DNA of 35,048 nucleotides from CAVTWS01 sp964390555 (GCA_964390555.1 CAYMJU010000041.1:1-35048); one strand, 5' to 3'; positions 15,437 to 24,512 are shown, counted from the first letter of the stretch. A program made the numbers and translations. Notes: generated by a model from the letters alone, not told the origin.

Positions 15437-15913
15437 TCAGAGAGTTCGCACTAGCTGGCCGGTAGCCCGAAAGCGGGCCCAACCGGCGGGGGTGGCGAGC
15501 CCGAAGCGTCGCGCCCCGCCCATCAGGGCCAGGACCCCGACCGCCTCCATCACCACGACGAGCGGCCACGGACCGCCGAGTTCGGGGGACGAGCCCGAGA
15601 AGCCGGCGCCGGTCACCGGCCACCAGAACCGGTCGGTATCGGTCCACGTGCCGTCGAGCAGCAGGTGTACGAACGTCCCGATCGGCAGGCCCACCCACCG
15701 GCGCTGGGCCAGGCGCCGACCCCTCCAGATCACCGCGACCGCGCCGAGCAGCCCCGCCGACCCGACCAGGGTGTGCAGCACGAACGGCCCGGCGACTACC
15801 CCCTCGATCGTCGGTAGTACGGCGCCGACCATCACCAATCGGTAGTCGAGGGCCGGGCTGTCGAACACTACGGCGACCAGCACGAAGGCCAGCCCGGCGA
15901 ACCACAGCAGCAC
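15437..15913 (-). CDS. Membrane protein, metal-dependent hydrolase-like (DUF457/YdjM type)
   Basis: The 158-residue protein has about four hydrophobic segments (MLLWFAGLAFVLVAVVF near the start, LVGSAGLLGAVAVIW, and WPLVVVMEAVGVLALMGG). It has histidine and aspartate motifs at the membrane edges: SPALDYRLVMVGAVLP, VLHTLVGS and GTFVHLLLDGTW. That pattern fits the membrane-bound metal-dependent hydrolase-like family seen beside lipid and cell-envelope genes in actinobacteria. No activity has been assigned. It lies 13 bp downstream of the zinc-ribbon protein gene on the same strand and is probably co-transcribed with it. Confidence 0.75.
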   Translation of the reverse strand: MLLWFAGLAFVLVAVVFDSPALDYRLVMVGAVLPTIEGVVAGPFVLHTLVGSAGLLGAVAVIWRGRRLAQRRWVGLPIGTFVHLLLDGTWTDTDRFWWPVTGAGFSGSSPELGGPWPLVVVMEAVGVLALMGGARRFGLATPAGWARFRATGQLVRTL

Positions 15914-15926
15914 GAGAGCCTCGTCG

Positions 15927-16643
15927 CTAGCGGATGACGACGCGGTCGCATTCGCCGCAGTGGGCGACCGAGCCGGCCGCCACGCGTCTCATGCGATCGC
16001 GCTCGACGGCGGGCATGACCGACGGGCAGCCGACGCAGCGCGAGCCGTCGAAGGTGACCACGGTCGCCGGCGCCAGCTCGACCCGCAGTCGCTCGTAGTC
16101 CGACAATGCCGCGGCGTCGATCGTCGCCGCCACCGCCGCCCGCTCGGCCGCGACGACGTCGCGTTCGCCTCCCACCGCGACCTCGCGGTCGTCGAGAGCA
16201 GCGAGTGCCACGGCGCGCTCACTCTCGACCGCGCCGCGCCGGTCGACCAGAGCCGCGAGCACGGTGTCTGATGGCTCGAGCTCGTCGAGCAAGGCGATGA
16301 TCCTGTCCTCGAGATCGCTGCGCCTCGCTTTGAGCGACTCGAGTTCGTCCTGGGCCAACATGGCGTCTTTGGGCGAGGTTATGCCACCGCCGTACAGCGT
16401 GCGGTCGAGCCGGGTGATGCGTTCCTCGAGCGTCGCCAACTCGTCTTCGAGCCGCTTCTCGTCGCGGCGCGTCGCCGCCCGGCCGGCCTCGATCGCCGCC
16501 CGTTCGGCCTCGATCGAGACGAGCACGGCATCGGCCGACTCGACGGCGGCCCGCTCGGGCAGCGTCGCCAGCCGGTGTCGGATCTGGCCGAGTGTTATGT
16601 CGAGGTGTTGGACGGCGAGCAGCGGGTGCGGGAAAACGCTCAT
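15927..16643 (-). CDS. Coiled-coil protein with C-terminal C4 zinc ribbon
   Basis: The 238-residue protein is mostly a long antiparallel coiled coil (residues about 10-185, rich in Ala, Arg, Glu and Asp with heptad spacing). It ends in a zinc ribbon: RCVGCPSVMP and VAHCGECDRVVI, two CxxC pairs about 30 residues apart. This is the layout of the conserved actinobacterial C4-type zinc-ribbon proteins (for example Rv2229c), whose exact role is unknown; a nucleic-acid or scaffold function has been proposed. ATG 16643 begins MSVFPHPLLAVQHLDITLGQ, the usual start of the family. Longer upstream frames run into unrelated sequence. It is followed by the small membrane protein gene. Confidence 0.88.
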   Translation of the reverse strand: MSVFPHPLLAVQHLDITLGQIRHRLATLPERAAVESADAVLVSIEAERAAIEAGRAATRRDEKRLEDELATLEERITRLDRTLYGGGITSPKDAMLAQDELESLKARRSDLEDRIIALLDELEPSDTVLAALVDRRGAVESERAVALAALDDREVAVGGERDVVAAERAAVAATIDAAALSDYERLRVELAPATVVTFDGSRCVGCPSVMPAVERDRMRRVAAGSVAHCGECDRVVIR

Positions 16644-16809
16644 GGCGCCATTGTCGCATTCCGCACCAGCCGGACCAGCACGGCCCGCTTTTCGCCGCCC
16701 CAAGAGGCGGGCGACACCGATCCGAACGAGCGGGTCACCTTGGCCGTGAGCGGATAGGAGAAGGTCTCGCGATCCAACCGTGGAGGATGTTCTGGGAGCC
16801 GAGCACTGG

Positions 16810-19044
16810 TCAGGCGGGAGGACTCGGCGGCGAGGGATTCGTGGGCGGCGGGCCGGTTGGCGCCGGCCCGGTAGGCGGCGGCCCAGCGGGTGGCGGCCCA
16901 GTGGTGGGCGGCGGGGCTGTGGTACTCGGCGGCGGCAGCGTCGTCGAAGGCACGGGCGCGCCGGGCGGCGCCGTCGTCGACACCGTCGGATCGACCGTCG
17001 TCGACACCGTCGGATCGACAGTCGTGGTCGTGACTCCCGTCGCCGCGACGTCGTCCTCGTAGCTAGGGCGCAGGCGCCGGCCGCGCCGGGTGTCCTCGGG
17101 GTCCGCGAACGGGACCGGGGGGTAACCAAGCCGGGCGTGATAACCCCGGTTGAACTGGCCCCAGATCATCGCGGGGTACGACCCGCCCGTGACGTTGCGG
17201 CCACCCACGTTGCGCATCTCGACCCGCTCGTCGGGGTTGCCCATCCACACTGCGGTCGAAAGGTACGGCGTGTAACCGACGAACCAGGCGTCGCCGTAGT
17301 CCTGCGCTGTGCCCGTCTTGCCCGCCGCGACCTGGCCGGGGAGCTGGGCCGCGGTACCGGTGCCGCTCTCGACGTTGTCGGCGAGCACGCTCGTGACCAA
17401 CCGGGCCGACTGAGCCGACATGGCCCGCCGCGGCGACGGCGAGTGCTCGTACACCACGTTGCCGAACCGGTCCTCGACCCGGTCGACCAAGTACGGCTCG
17501 AGGTACACGCCGTCATTGGCCAGCGCGGCGTAGGCCGAGGCCATCTCGAGCGGTGTCACGTTGAACACGCCGAGCGGGAGCGACGGGAACGCCTGGAGGT
17601 CACCTGCGAGACCGAGATCGCGCGCCATGTCGACGACGTTCGACAACCCGACGATCTGGCCGAGCCGCAGGAACCCGCAGTTCGACGACCGCAAGGTGAT
17701 CGACCGGATCGACCCCGAGCCGCCACGGCTGCCCTCGAAGTTCTCGGCCTCGTAGGGGTCGGGCTCACCGCCGGGGTTGGGGATACGGCACGGCCCGCCG
17801 CCGTTGACGATGTCGTCGGGTACGAAGCCGGCCTCCATCGCCGCCGCCAGCACGAACGTCTTGAACGACGACCCGGTGGGACGCCCGGGAACCGGGTTGC
17901 CCCGGTGCGTGGCCAAGTTGAACTTCGAGAACTCCTCGAAGCCCGGCCCGCCGACCATCGCTCGCACGGCCCCGGTTCCCGGCTCCACCGCGGCGAGGGC
18001 GCCCACGAAGTAGCGCCCGTCGAGCACCGGCGTCGACACATCGTCAGGGATCACGTCGATCACCGACTGCTCTGCGTGCTGCTGAGCGAAAGGGTCGAGC
18101 GTCGTGTAGATCCGCAGCCCGCCGGCGAAAAGTCGATCGATGCGGTCGTTGCGGGTGTCGCCGAGATCCTCCTCGGCGAGCAGGATCTGCTTGACCTCCT
18201 CGAGGAAGTAGTCCTCCTCGAGGAGGTCAAGGGAGAACAACCCGTTGCGCTCCGTCGGGACCGGATCGTCGGCGTACTCCTCGTACTCGACGTCGCTCAG
18301 CGCGCCGAGGTCGAGCAGGCGGGCGAGCACCCGGTTGCGCCGCTCGGTGGCCAAGAGGGGATCGCGGGTGGGATCGCCCGACACCGGGCGCGAGATGAGC
18401 GACGCCAGCAACGCACCTTCGGACCACGTGAGCTCCGACGAGTCCTTACCGAAGTAGACCTCGGCCGCGGCCTGTACGCCGTACGCCCCCGATCCGAAGT
18501 ACACGGTGTTCAGGTACTGGAGGAGGATCTCGGGCTTGTCGAGCTCGTTCTCGAGCCGCACCGCCATGATCGCCTCGGGGATCTTGCGGTCGAGCTCGCG
18601 GTCGTTGCCGGTGAAGCAGTTCTTGACGAGCTGCTGGGTGATCGTCGACCCGCCCTGCTCGACACCACCGGCCGACACGTTCTCAACCAAGGCCCGCATC
18701 ACGGCGCGCACGTTTACGCCGTTGTGGTCGTAGAAGTCGGCGTCCTCGGCGGCCAGCACGGCATCGATCACCGCGTCGGAGATGTCGGAGAGGTCCTCGA
18801 CCAGCTCGCGATTCTGCTCGCCCGCCAGCTCCCCGACCGGATCGCCGTTGCGATCGAAGACCACCGACCGCTGGGCCAGCTCGCAATCGAAGTCGGTGCC
18901 GATCGGCTCGGCGTCGTTGGCCCCGAGCACATCGAGGGCGCGCGGGCCGACCGCAGCCACGCTGGCGGCCACCACTGCACCGGCCAGACCGATCACGATG
19001 GAGAAACGCAGCACGCGACCGATCAGGCGTGCTGCTCCGCTCAC
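16810..19044 (-). CDS. Class A penicillin-binding protein (transglycosylase/transpeptidase)
   Basis: The 744-residue bifunctional peptidoglycan synthase has a short cytoplasmic N-terminus, one membrane anchor at residues about 11-32, and a GT51 glycosyltransferase domain. Catalytic Glu100 lies in AAEDADFYDH and the second motif is EQGGSTITQQLVKN. The transpeptidase domain has Ser392-SFK (SxxK), SSN in LRSSNCGF, and Lys576-TG in AAGKTGTAQD. The C-terminal 90 residues are a Thr/Pro tail with two perfect VDPTVSTT units and many PPPTG-like steps, probably wall-spanning. GTG 19044 is chosen because the anchor follows directly; the longer frame has no membrane-compatible N-terminus and would overlap the divergent operon's promoter region. 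Confidence 0.95.
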   Translation of the reverse strand: MSGAARLIGRVLRFSIVIGLAGAVVAASVAAVGPRALDVLGANDAEPIGTDFDCELAQRSVVFDRNGDPVGELAGEQNRELVEDLSDISDAVIDAVLAAEDADFYDHNGVNVRAVMRALVENVSAGGVEQGGSTITQQLVKNCFTGNDRELDRKIPEAIMAVRLENELDKPEILLQYLNTVYFGSGAYGVQAAAEVYFGKDSSELTWSEGALLASLISRPVSGDPTRDPLLATERRNRVLARLLDLGALSDVEYEEYADDPVPTERNGLFSLDLLEEDYFLEEVKQILLAEEDLGDTRNDRIDRLFAGGLRIYTTLDPFAQQHAEQSVIDVIPDDVSTPVLDGRYFVGALAAVEPGTGAVRAMVGGPGFEEFSKFNLATHRGNPVPGRPTGSSFKTFVLAAAMEAGFVPDDIVNGGGPCRIPNPGGEPDPYEAENFEGSRGGSGSIRSITLRSSNCGFLRLGQIVGLSNVVDMARDLGLAGDLQAFPSLPLGVFNVTPLEMASAYAALANDGVYLEPYLVDRVEDRFGNVVYEHSPSPRRAMSAQSARLVTSVLADNVESGTGTAAQLPGQVAAGKTGTAQDYGDAWFVGYTPYLSTAVWMGNPDERVEMRNVGGRNVTGGSYPAMIWGQFNRGYHARLGYPPVPFADPEDTRRGRRLRPSYEDDVAATGVTTTTVDPTVSTTVDPTVSTTAPPGAPVPSTTLPPPSTTAPPPTTGPPPAGPPPTGPAPTGPPPTNPSPPSPPA

Positions 19045-19160
19045 GGATCGAGACCGTACTTCGCAGCACCCTCCCACGACGCCATACCACTCCGGGTGAC
19101 ATGTGCCACGGCGATGAGCGGATAGGCTCCGCACTCCGAATCCGCTTCGAGGTGACCTCC

Positions 19161-19886
19161 ATGCGATCTGTCCCGATCCTCCGATCGCTGCGCGCGGTTG
19201 CCGTCGCGCTCGCGCTCGCACTCGCATTGGGTGCTTGCGGCGACGACGACGACGAGGGCGCCATCACCATCCGCGGCGCCGACGACATCCAGATCGTCGA
19301 CGCAGAACAAGCAACCGCCGCCAATGCCGAGGCCGAAGCGCAGGCCGAGGCCGCCGAGAGCGGCACGACGGCGCCGGAAGCCGAAGGTGACGGCGGTGAT
19401 ACCGCGTTCGACGACGTCACCAGCGACACGGTCGCAGTCGACGACGACCGGTCGCCCGACGAGCGGATGTTCGACGCGTTCACCGAGTTCCGTTCGTGCC
19501 TGGAGGCCCGGGGCACCGCGTTCGTCGGTGCCCCCGACGAATCGGGCGAGGGTCCGCAGAACGACCCCGCCTACATCGAGTCGCTCACGGTGTGCGCGGC
19601 CCAGAGCAACATCGTCGAAGCCCTCGAGGAATCTCGAAGCGCCGTCGATGACATGACCCCCGAACAGGTCGAGGAGCGCAACGAGGGCGTGCTTGACTTC
19701 GTCGACTGCATGGAGGGTCGCGGGTGGACCGTCGAGGTCACCGCCGGCACCAACGGGGTACTCCAACCATCGAGCATGGAGGGCCCGAACGGCGAGTCGC
19801 CACTCGACGGCACCAGCACCGACCTCGAGCAGTGCGCGGCCGAAGGCCAGGAAGCGGCCGAGGCCCGCGAGGCGGGCGAGGCTTAG
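19161..19886 (+). CDS. Secreted acidic lipoprotein, first gene of the efflux operon
   Basis: The 241-residue protein has a lipoprotein signal: basic start, hydrophobic core AVALALALALGAC with the lipobox cysteine, then a run of aspartates. A long disordered acidic and alanine-rich linker follows. The folded part carries four cysteines in short helical contexts (FRSCLEARG, LTVCAAQSN, DFVDCMEGRGW, LEQCAAEGQ), suggesting two disulfides. The C-terminus is again Ala/Glu-rich. Similar Cys-helix lipoproteins occur near MacAB-like genes in actinobacteria, but no function is established. The ATG has GAGGTGA about ten bases upstream. The stop is 7 bp from the adaptor gene, so co-transcription is nearly certain. 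Confidence 0.8.
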   Translation: MRSVPILRSLRAVAVALALALALGACGDDDDEGAITIRGADDIQIVDAEQATAANAEAEAQAEAAESGTTAPEAEGDGGDTAFDDVTSDTVAVDDDRSPDERMFDAFTEFRSCLEARGTAFVGAPDESGEGPQNDPAYIESLTVCAAQSNIVEALEESRSAVDDMTPEQVEERNEGVLDFVDCMEGRGWTVEVTAGTNGVLQPSSMEGPNGESPLDGTSTDLEQCAAEGQEAAEAREAGEA

Positions 19887-19893
19887 TCCGATC

Positions 19894-22107
19894 ATGAAGA
19901 ACAAGATCATTGGGGGGCTCGTCGTCATCGCGCTCGCGGTCGGCGCATTCTTCGTCGGAAAGGCAGCCACCGGAGACGATTCCGACGCCAGCAGCGGGCC
20001 GGTTGTCATCCAGCGGGCGGTCGAACGCACCACGTTGCAGGAGGTACGCACCCTGCAGGGTGAGCTACTTCGCGAGGAACTACAGATCCTGAACTCGCCC
20101 GTCGACGGCCGCGTCAGCGAGGTGTTCGTCGAAGACGGCGACACCATCGAGGCCGGCCAGACCATCTTCGCCCTCGACGGCCGGGCGGCCGTGGCCGCCA
20201 ACGGCGCGTTCGCGTTCTTCCGCCAGCTCGACGTGGGGTCCGACGGTCCCGATGTCGAGCAGCTCGAGCGCATCCTGAGTGAGGCGGGGTACGACGTCGG
20301 ATCCGTCGACCGCCTGTTCACCGAGGACACCCGCCGGGGCCTGGCGCGATGGCAGGTCGACCATGGCTACGGCGGCGCCACCCCGGAGCCGGGCGAGACC
20401 GTTCAGGTGTCCCTCCAGCAGAACCAGGAGGGGTACACCATCGGCGCCCGCAACACGGTCGCCGTGAGGATCGAACCGTCGGTCCCCGAGATCGCGCCAG
20501 CGCCCGCCGGCGCCAACGCCAACCGTACTTCGGTGGCCGCTCGGACGGTGCGCCAAACAACGCCGCTCGTCGAGGTCAGCGCCGACGTCACCCAGGTCGC
20601 CGAAGGCGGGCTGGTCACGTTCACCTTCACCGTGACCTCGCCATTCGCGGGCAACACGATCGTCGAGATCGCCTTCGACGGCGAGGCGACCGAGGAAGAC
20701 GACTACGACGACGTGCCAGACAGCGTCACGTTCCCCGCCGGCGCGTCGAGCGTGACCCTCGTGGTGCAGACCCTCGACGACGACGTGCTCGAGACCGCCG
20801 ACGAGGACCTCGTCGTCTCGATCGCCGACCAGTTCGGCGACAACGTGGTGTACAGCGCCGGCGGCCTGAGCTTGGCGACCGTCGCCATTCTCGCCGACGG
20901 CGTCGATGAGCGGCCGGTCATCGAGATCGATTCCGACGAGCCGATCGTGGCCGAGGGCGGAGGTGGTGGCGGCGGCGCGGCTGGAGGAGGCGGTGGCGGG
21001 GGCGACATCACGATGACGCTCACCTCGAGTCTCGAGCTCAACGAGGACATAGAGATCTGGTACGAGGTATCGGGCACCACGACTCTGGGCGAGGACTACG
21101 AGGACCCCGACGAGGACACCGAGGGCCAGCGCGGCTTCGTCGAGCTGCCGTCGGGCGACACGACGGTGGACATCACCGTCAACGTTCGAGACGACGACCT
21201 GGTCGAATTCGACGAGGACGTGACCGTCCGCCTCTTGGCGAACCCCGAAGACGTGGCGGGCGACCCCAGCTACTACGTGGCGCTGTTCCCGAACCAGGCC
21301 ACCACCATCATCGAAAGTGACGACATCCCCGAGCTCACCCTGCGCGGCGGCGGCAACGTCGGCGAGGGCGCGGCCACGAGCGTCGTGGTCGTCGCTGACC
21401 AAGCACCCGTCGAGGACACCTCGGTCAACTACCAGTTCAGCGGCAGCGCCGAGGCCGGTGACGACTTCGAGGACCTCGCCGGCACCGTTATCTTGCGGGC
21501 CGGCCAGACCCAGGTGTCGATCGCGATCCGCACGCTCGATGACGACGTGGTGTTCCTGCCGAGCGACATCATCGTCGCCGACTGGCCGGCCCGCGTCGGT
21601 ACCGTCGAAGTCGACGAGGGCGAGTTCATGCTCCAGGGCGAGCCGATCCTCGAGCTGACCGAGCCGGTGTTCACGATAAAGCTCTTCGCCGCGGCCACCG
21701 ACTTCAGCGTTCTCGAGGTAGGCCAAATCGTCACGATCGAGTTGTCCGCCGGTGACCAGGAAGCCGAGGGCGTGATCACCGAACTCGACTCGGCGGCGAC
21801 GGTCGACGACGCCGGAGCGGAGCGTTACGAGGGCATCGTCGAGTCGACGTCGGAGGAGCTGATCGCCGTCGACGGCGCGATCGTCACCATCGAGGTCATC
21901 GTCAATGAGGCCGTAGACGTGTTCGCGGTTCCCATCTCCGCGGTATCACAGGACGCCACCGGCAACAAGGAAGTCCGCATCCTCACCGACGCCGGCACGA
22001 TCGAGCGGGTATCGGTGGAGACAGGTCTCGAAGACGGCGCGTTGATCGAGATCACGTCGGGGCTCGACGGTACCGAGATCGTGATCGTCGAGATCGATCC
22101 CGCGTGA
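19894..22107 (+). CDS. MacA/HlyD-like adaptor with peptidoglycan-binding domain and three Calx-beta-like domains
   Basis: The 737-residue membrane-anchored extracytoplasmic protein has a membrane anchor at residues about 5-22. The first half of a biotinyl-lipoyl-like unit is SPVDGRVSEVFVEDGDTIEA. A PG_binding_1 domain spans about 113-162 (LDVGSDGPDVEQLERILSEA, then DTRRGLARWQVDHGY). Three acidic beta domains with Calx-beta features (EDDYDDVPDSVTFPAG, QTLDDDVLE, GDDFEDLAG, RTLDDDVVF) follow at about 226-337, 343-475 and 479-567. The second contains Gly7-Ala2-Gly7. The second half of the lipoyl/barrel region follows (VGTVEVDEGEFMLQGEPILE), with a MacA-like C-terminus. Calx-beta domains usually bind calcium and appear to replace the helical hairpin of Gram-negative adaptors. 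The stop overlaps the ATPase start by 4 bp. Confidence 0.85.
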   Translation: MKNKIIGGLVVIALAVGAFFVGKAATGDDSDASSGPVVIQRAVERTTLQEVRTLQGELLREELQILNSPVDGRVSEVFVEDGDTIEAGQTIFALDGRAAVAANGAFAFFRQLDVGSDGPDVEQLERILSEAGYDVGSVDRLFTEDTRRGLARWQVDHGYGGATPEPGETVQVSLQQNQEGYTIGARNTVAVRIEPSVPEIAPAPAGANANRTSVAARTVRQTTPLVEVSADVTQVAEGGLVTFTFTVTSPFAGNTIVEIAFDGEATEEDDYDDVPDSVTFPAGASSVTLVVQTLDDDVLETADEDLVVSIADQFGDNVVYSAGGLSLATVAILADGVDERPVIEIDSDEPIVAEGGGGGGGAAGGGGGGGDITMTLTSSLELNEDIEIWYEVSGTTTLGEDYEDPDEDTEGQRGFVELPSGDTTVDITVNVRDDDLVEFDEDVTVRLLANPEDVAGDPSYYVALFPNQATTIIESDDIPELTLRGGGNVGEGAATSVVVVADQAPVEDTSVNYQFSGSAEAGDDFEDLAGTVILRAGQTQVSIAIRTLDDDVVFLPSDIIVADWPARVGTVEVDEGEFMLQGEPILELTEPVFTIKLFAAATDFSVLEVGQIVTIELSAGDQEAEGVITELDSAATVDDAGAERYEGIVESTSEELIAVDGAIVTIEVIVNEAVDVFAVPISAVSQDATGNKEVRILTDAGTIERVSVETGLEDGALIEITSGLDGTEIVIVEIDPA

Positions 22108-22835
22108 GCGGAGGCGCCACTCCAACCGAGCCGCTTCTCGAGCTCAAACACGTCACGCGCTCCTACGGCGTGGAAGTGGTCGTCCACGCCCTCGCGGGCG
22201 TCGACCTCCAGATCTTTCCTGCCGACTTCGTCGCCATCGTCGGCCCGTCGGGCTCGGGCAAGTCAACCATGCTCGGCCTGCTCGGCTGCCTCGACCAGCC
22301 CACGAGCGGCGAGGTGTGGATCGGTGGCCAATGCGTCACGACTCTGCCCGAGATCGAGCGCACCAAGCTCCGCGGCCGCACGATCGGCTTCGTCTTCCAG
22401 CAGTTCCACCTGATCCCGCACCTCTCGGCGCTCGGCAACGTCGAGACGGCGCTGCTGTACCGGAACCTCAAAGCCAAGGAACGCACCGAGCTGGCGATGG
22501 ACGCGCTGGATCAGGTCGGTCTGGCCCCACGCCACGACCATCGGCCCGTGCAGATGTCCGGCGGTGAGCAGCAGCGAACCGCGATCGCTCGCGCCATCGT
22601 CGGTAACCCGCTGATGGTGCTGGCCGACGAACCGACCGGCGCCCTCGATACGGCGAACGCGGCCAACGTGATGGAGATCTTCGCCCAACTGCGGTCGAGC
22701 GACCGGGCGATCGTGATCGTCACCCACGATCTCGGAGTCGCCGCCAGCGCTGACCGCAAGGTCTCGATGCGCGACGGCGAGATCGTCTCGGACGAGCGCA
22801 AGGCCGGTTCCGCCGCATCGGTGTTCTCCCCATGA
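22104..22835 (+). CDS. ABC transporter ATP-binding protein (MacB/LolD type)
   Basis: The 243-residue ATPase is complete: Walker A GPSGSGKST, Q-loop FVFQQFHLIPHLSALGNVE, signature MSGGEQQRTAIARAI, Walker B MVLADEPTGALD and switch VTHD. The LIPHLSALGNVE segment and the domain size are those of the MacB/LolD/FtsE group, which works with FtsX-fold permeases in mechanotransmission rather than ordinary import. GTG 22104 overlaps the adaptor stop (GTGA), and its own stop overlaps the permease start (ATGA). Strict coupling of the three genes indicates a single complex of adaptor, ATPase and permease. Confidence 0.93.
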   Translation: MSGGATPTEPLLELKHVTRSYGVEVVVHALAGVDLQIFPADFVAIVGPSGSGKSTMLGLLGCLDQPTSGEVWIGGQCVTTLPEIERTKLRGRTIGFVFQQFHLIPHLSALGNVETALLYRNLKAKERTELAMDALDQVGLAPRHDHRPVQMSGGEQQRTAIARAIVGNPLMVLADEPTGALDTANAANVMEIFAQLRSSDRAIVIVTHDLGVAASADRKVSMRDGEIVSDERKAGSAASVFSP

Positions 22836-24016
22836 GGAGCATCCGCGACCTCATCGGCGTTGCGATCGGCGGCCTGGCGGCGCGCAAGGTGCGCACGGCC
22901 TTGGTCCTACTCGGCCCGATCGTCGGCGTCAGCATGATCGTCGCCGCCGTGGGCTTCACGTCGAGCGCCAAGGGCGACCTACAACAGAAGTTGCGGGAGC
23001 TGGGCACCAACCTCGTCGAATGCGGAGCGTCTTCGGCGTTCGGCACGCAGGACCCGCGGCTGCCCGAGGAGGTTGCTGAACGGGTCCGCGACGTGGACGA
23101 GGTCGACCTCGTCGCGCCCGTACTCGATCTCCAGGGCATCTTGACGCTCCCCTACGCGGAGGCCCAGGATTTCTACGAGGCGTTCCCGGTGCCGGTCGTA
23201 GCCACGGATCCGACCCTGCCGGCCGTGCTCGACGTGCCGATGCTCTCGGGCCGCTGGCTCAACGATCTCGACAACGCCGACCCCACCCGCGCCGCGGTGC
23301 TCGGCCGCGACCTCGCCGCGGAATACAACTACCTCGCCGGCGAAGCTCGCACGATCGACCTCAACGGCATCGAATACGGCGTGGTCGGCGTGCTCGACAC
23401 CGTCGAGCTCGTGGCGTCGTTCAACACCGCGGTGTTCGTCTCGTTCGGTGCCGCCGAAGAGGACTTCGTCGACGAGATCGAGCCGAACCGCATCTTCGTG
23501 CGGGCTCGCCCCGGCGAGGAGCAGCGGGTGAACGATGCCTTGCCGGAGGCGATCGGTCTCGGTGGCCCCGACGAGGTCGAATGCTCGGTACCGAGCGAGC
23601 TGCTCGCAGCGCAAGCGCAGACCGACACGACGCTCCAGACCGTGGTGACCATCATGGGCGGCCTCGCGCTTCTCGTCGGGGCCATCGGCATCGCCAACGT
23701 GATGACCATCTCGGTCATCCAGCGATCGTCGGAGATCGGCATCCGTCGTGCGCTCGGCCATACCCGCGCCACGATCGCTGGGCAGTTCCTCATCGAGGCG
23801 CTGGTGATCGGCGTGCTCGGTGGCGCGCTCGGCGCCGGCCTCGGCGTTGGAGTTCTCTGGGTTGGCGTCCAGTACAAGGACTGGGTGTTCTCGCTCGACT
23901 TGGGCGTCGTCTGGCTGGGCATGGGATCAGCCCTGCTGATGTCGATCATCGCCGGTATCTATCCGAGCCTGAAAGCCGCCCGCCTGGAGCCGCTCGAAAC
24001 CCTGCGTCTGGGGTAG
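22832..24016 (+). CDS. ABC transporter permease (MacB/FtsX family)
   Basis: The 394-residue permease has a first transmembrane helix near residues 22-45 and a large extracytoplasmic MacB periplasmic-core-like domain of about 200 residues (VVATDPTLPAVLDVPMLSGR, RIFVRARPGEEQ). Three C-terminal helices follow in an FtsX domain (VVTIMGGLALLVGAIGIANV, SSEIGIRRALGHTRATI, LLMSIIAGIYPSLKAARLEP). The motif ALGHTRATIAGQFL is the coupling region that contacts the ATPase. It is the last gene of the operon and ends 31 bp before the convergent split-barrel gene. Exported substrate unknown; family members move peptides, lipoproteins or antibiotics. Confidence 0.93.
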   Translation: MRSIRDLIGVAIGGLAARKVRTALVLLGPIVGVSMIVAAVGFTSSAKGDLQQKLRELGTNLVECGASSAFGTQDPRLPEEVAERVRDVDEVDLVAPVLDLQGILTLPYAEAQDFYEAFPVPVVATDPTLPAVLDVPMLSGRWLNDLDNADPTRAAVLGRDLAAEYNYLAGEARTIDLNGIEYGVVGVLDTVELVASFNTAVFVSFGAAEEDFVDEIEPNRIFVRARPGEEQRVNDALPEAIGLGGPDEVECSVPSELLAAQAQTDTTLQTVVTIMGGLALLVGAIGIANVMTISVIQRSSEIGIRRALGHTRATIAGQFLIEALVIGVLGGALGAGLGVGVLWVGVQYKDWVFSLDLGVVWLGMGSALLMSIIAGIYPSLKAARLEPLETLRLG

Positions 24017-24047
24017 CCGCGGGTCAGCTCGTCAGCTCAGGGCTAGC

Positions 24048-24512
24048 TCAGTACGACCCGGCGAGCTTGTTGTGGTCCCAGCTCACGGTCTTGTCGGCGT
24101 GGACGACCACGGCAGTGCGCTTGGCCGCCATCTGCTGGGCCATCTGCTCGAGCATCTCGACCGGCACGGTCGGCTGGTTGCGTTTCATCACCTGGAGCGC
24201 CAGCGGGAATACCCGGTCGTGGTCGGTCACCAGCTCGGCCCGGCCCTGGATCATCACGCCGCGGAGGGCGTCGTAGGTGACGCCATCTTCGAGCAACACC
24301 GTTATGCGGGCGTCGCGCTCGAGGTTCTTGATCTTCTGGGACTTGGTATAGGTCTCGAACACGAACGAGCCATCGACGTGGGCGAACCACAACGTCGACA
24401 GGTGCGGCATGCCGTCCTTGCCGATGGTCGCCACCTGGAGGCTCTTTTGCTCCTCGATGAACGTCGCCATCTCCTGATCGGTCATTCGGATGCGGTCACG
24501 GCGGTTGGACAT
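24048..24512 (-). CDS. Pyridoxamine 5'-phosphate oxidase-family (split-barrel) protein
   Basis: The 154-residue single-domain split-barrel protein resembles the actinobacterial FMN/F420-binding group: SLQVATIGKDGMPHLSTLWF, VFETYTKSQKIKNLERDARI, GVMIQGRAELV. Such proteins are F420H2-dependent reductases or flavin-binding stress proteins; true pyridoxine oxidase activity is unlikely at this length. ATG 24512 is supported by AGGAG six bases upstream; longer frames extend across a strong hairpin at 24571-24605 and have non-coding codon use. It is convergent with the permease gene. The region from 24513 to 24750 holds only the hairpin and an A/T-rich patch. Confidence 0.85.
   Translation of the reverse strand: MSNRRDRIRMTDQEMATFIEEQKSLQVATIGKDGMPHLSTLWFAHVDGSFVFETYTKSQKIKNLERDARITVLLEDGVTYDALRGVMIQGRAELVTDHDRVFPLALQVMKRNQPTVPVEMLEQMAQQMAAKRTAVVVHADKTVSWDHNKLAGSY

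Noticed and set aside
15289..15465. A 58-codon plus-strand frame after the patatin gene
   Set aside because: It has an ATG and some coding-like composition (LQVELTPGGELLIKAVRPG), but no clear ribosome site and no family, and its end overlaps the membrane-protein gene. It may be a decayed fragment.
16690..16725. GC-rich stem downstream of the penicillin-binding protein gene
   Set aside because: Only about 5 bp pair cleanly and the T-run is weak; not enough for a terminator call.
19096..19128. Promoter-like GTGACA and TAGGCT before the lipoprotein operon
   Set aside because: The spacing of 21 bases is too long for a confident call.
19045..19227. Upstream extension of the penicillin-binding protein
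   Set aside because: It would put 60 residues before the membrane anchor and overlap the lipoprotein start on the other strand.
20950..21006. G-rich tract as a possible G-quadruplex
   Set aside because: It encodes Gly7-Ala2-Gly7 with mixed third bases and is explained by the protein linker.
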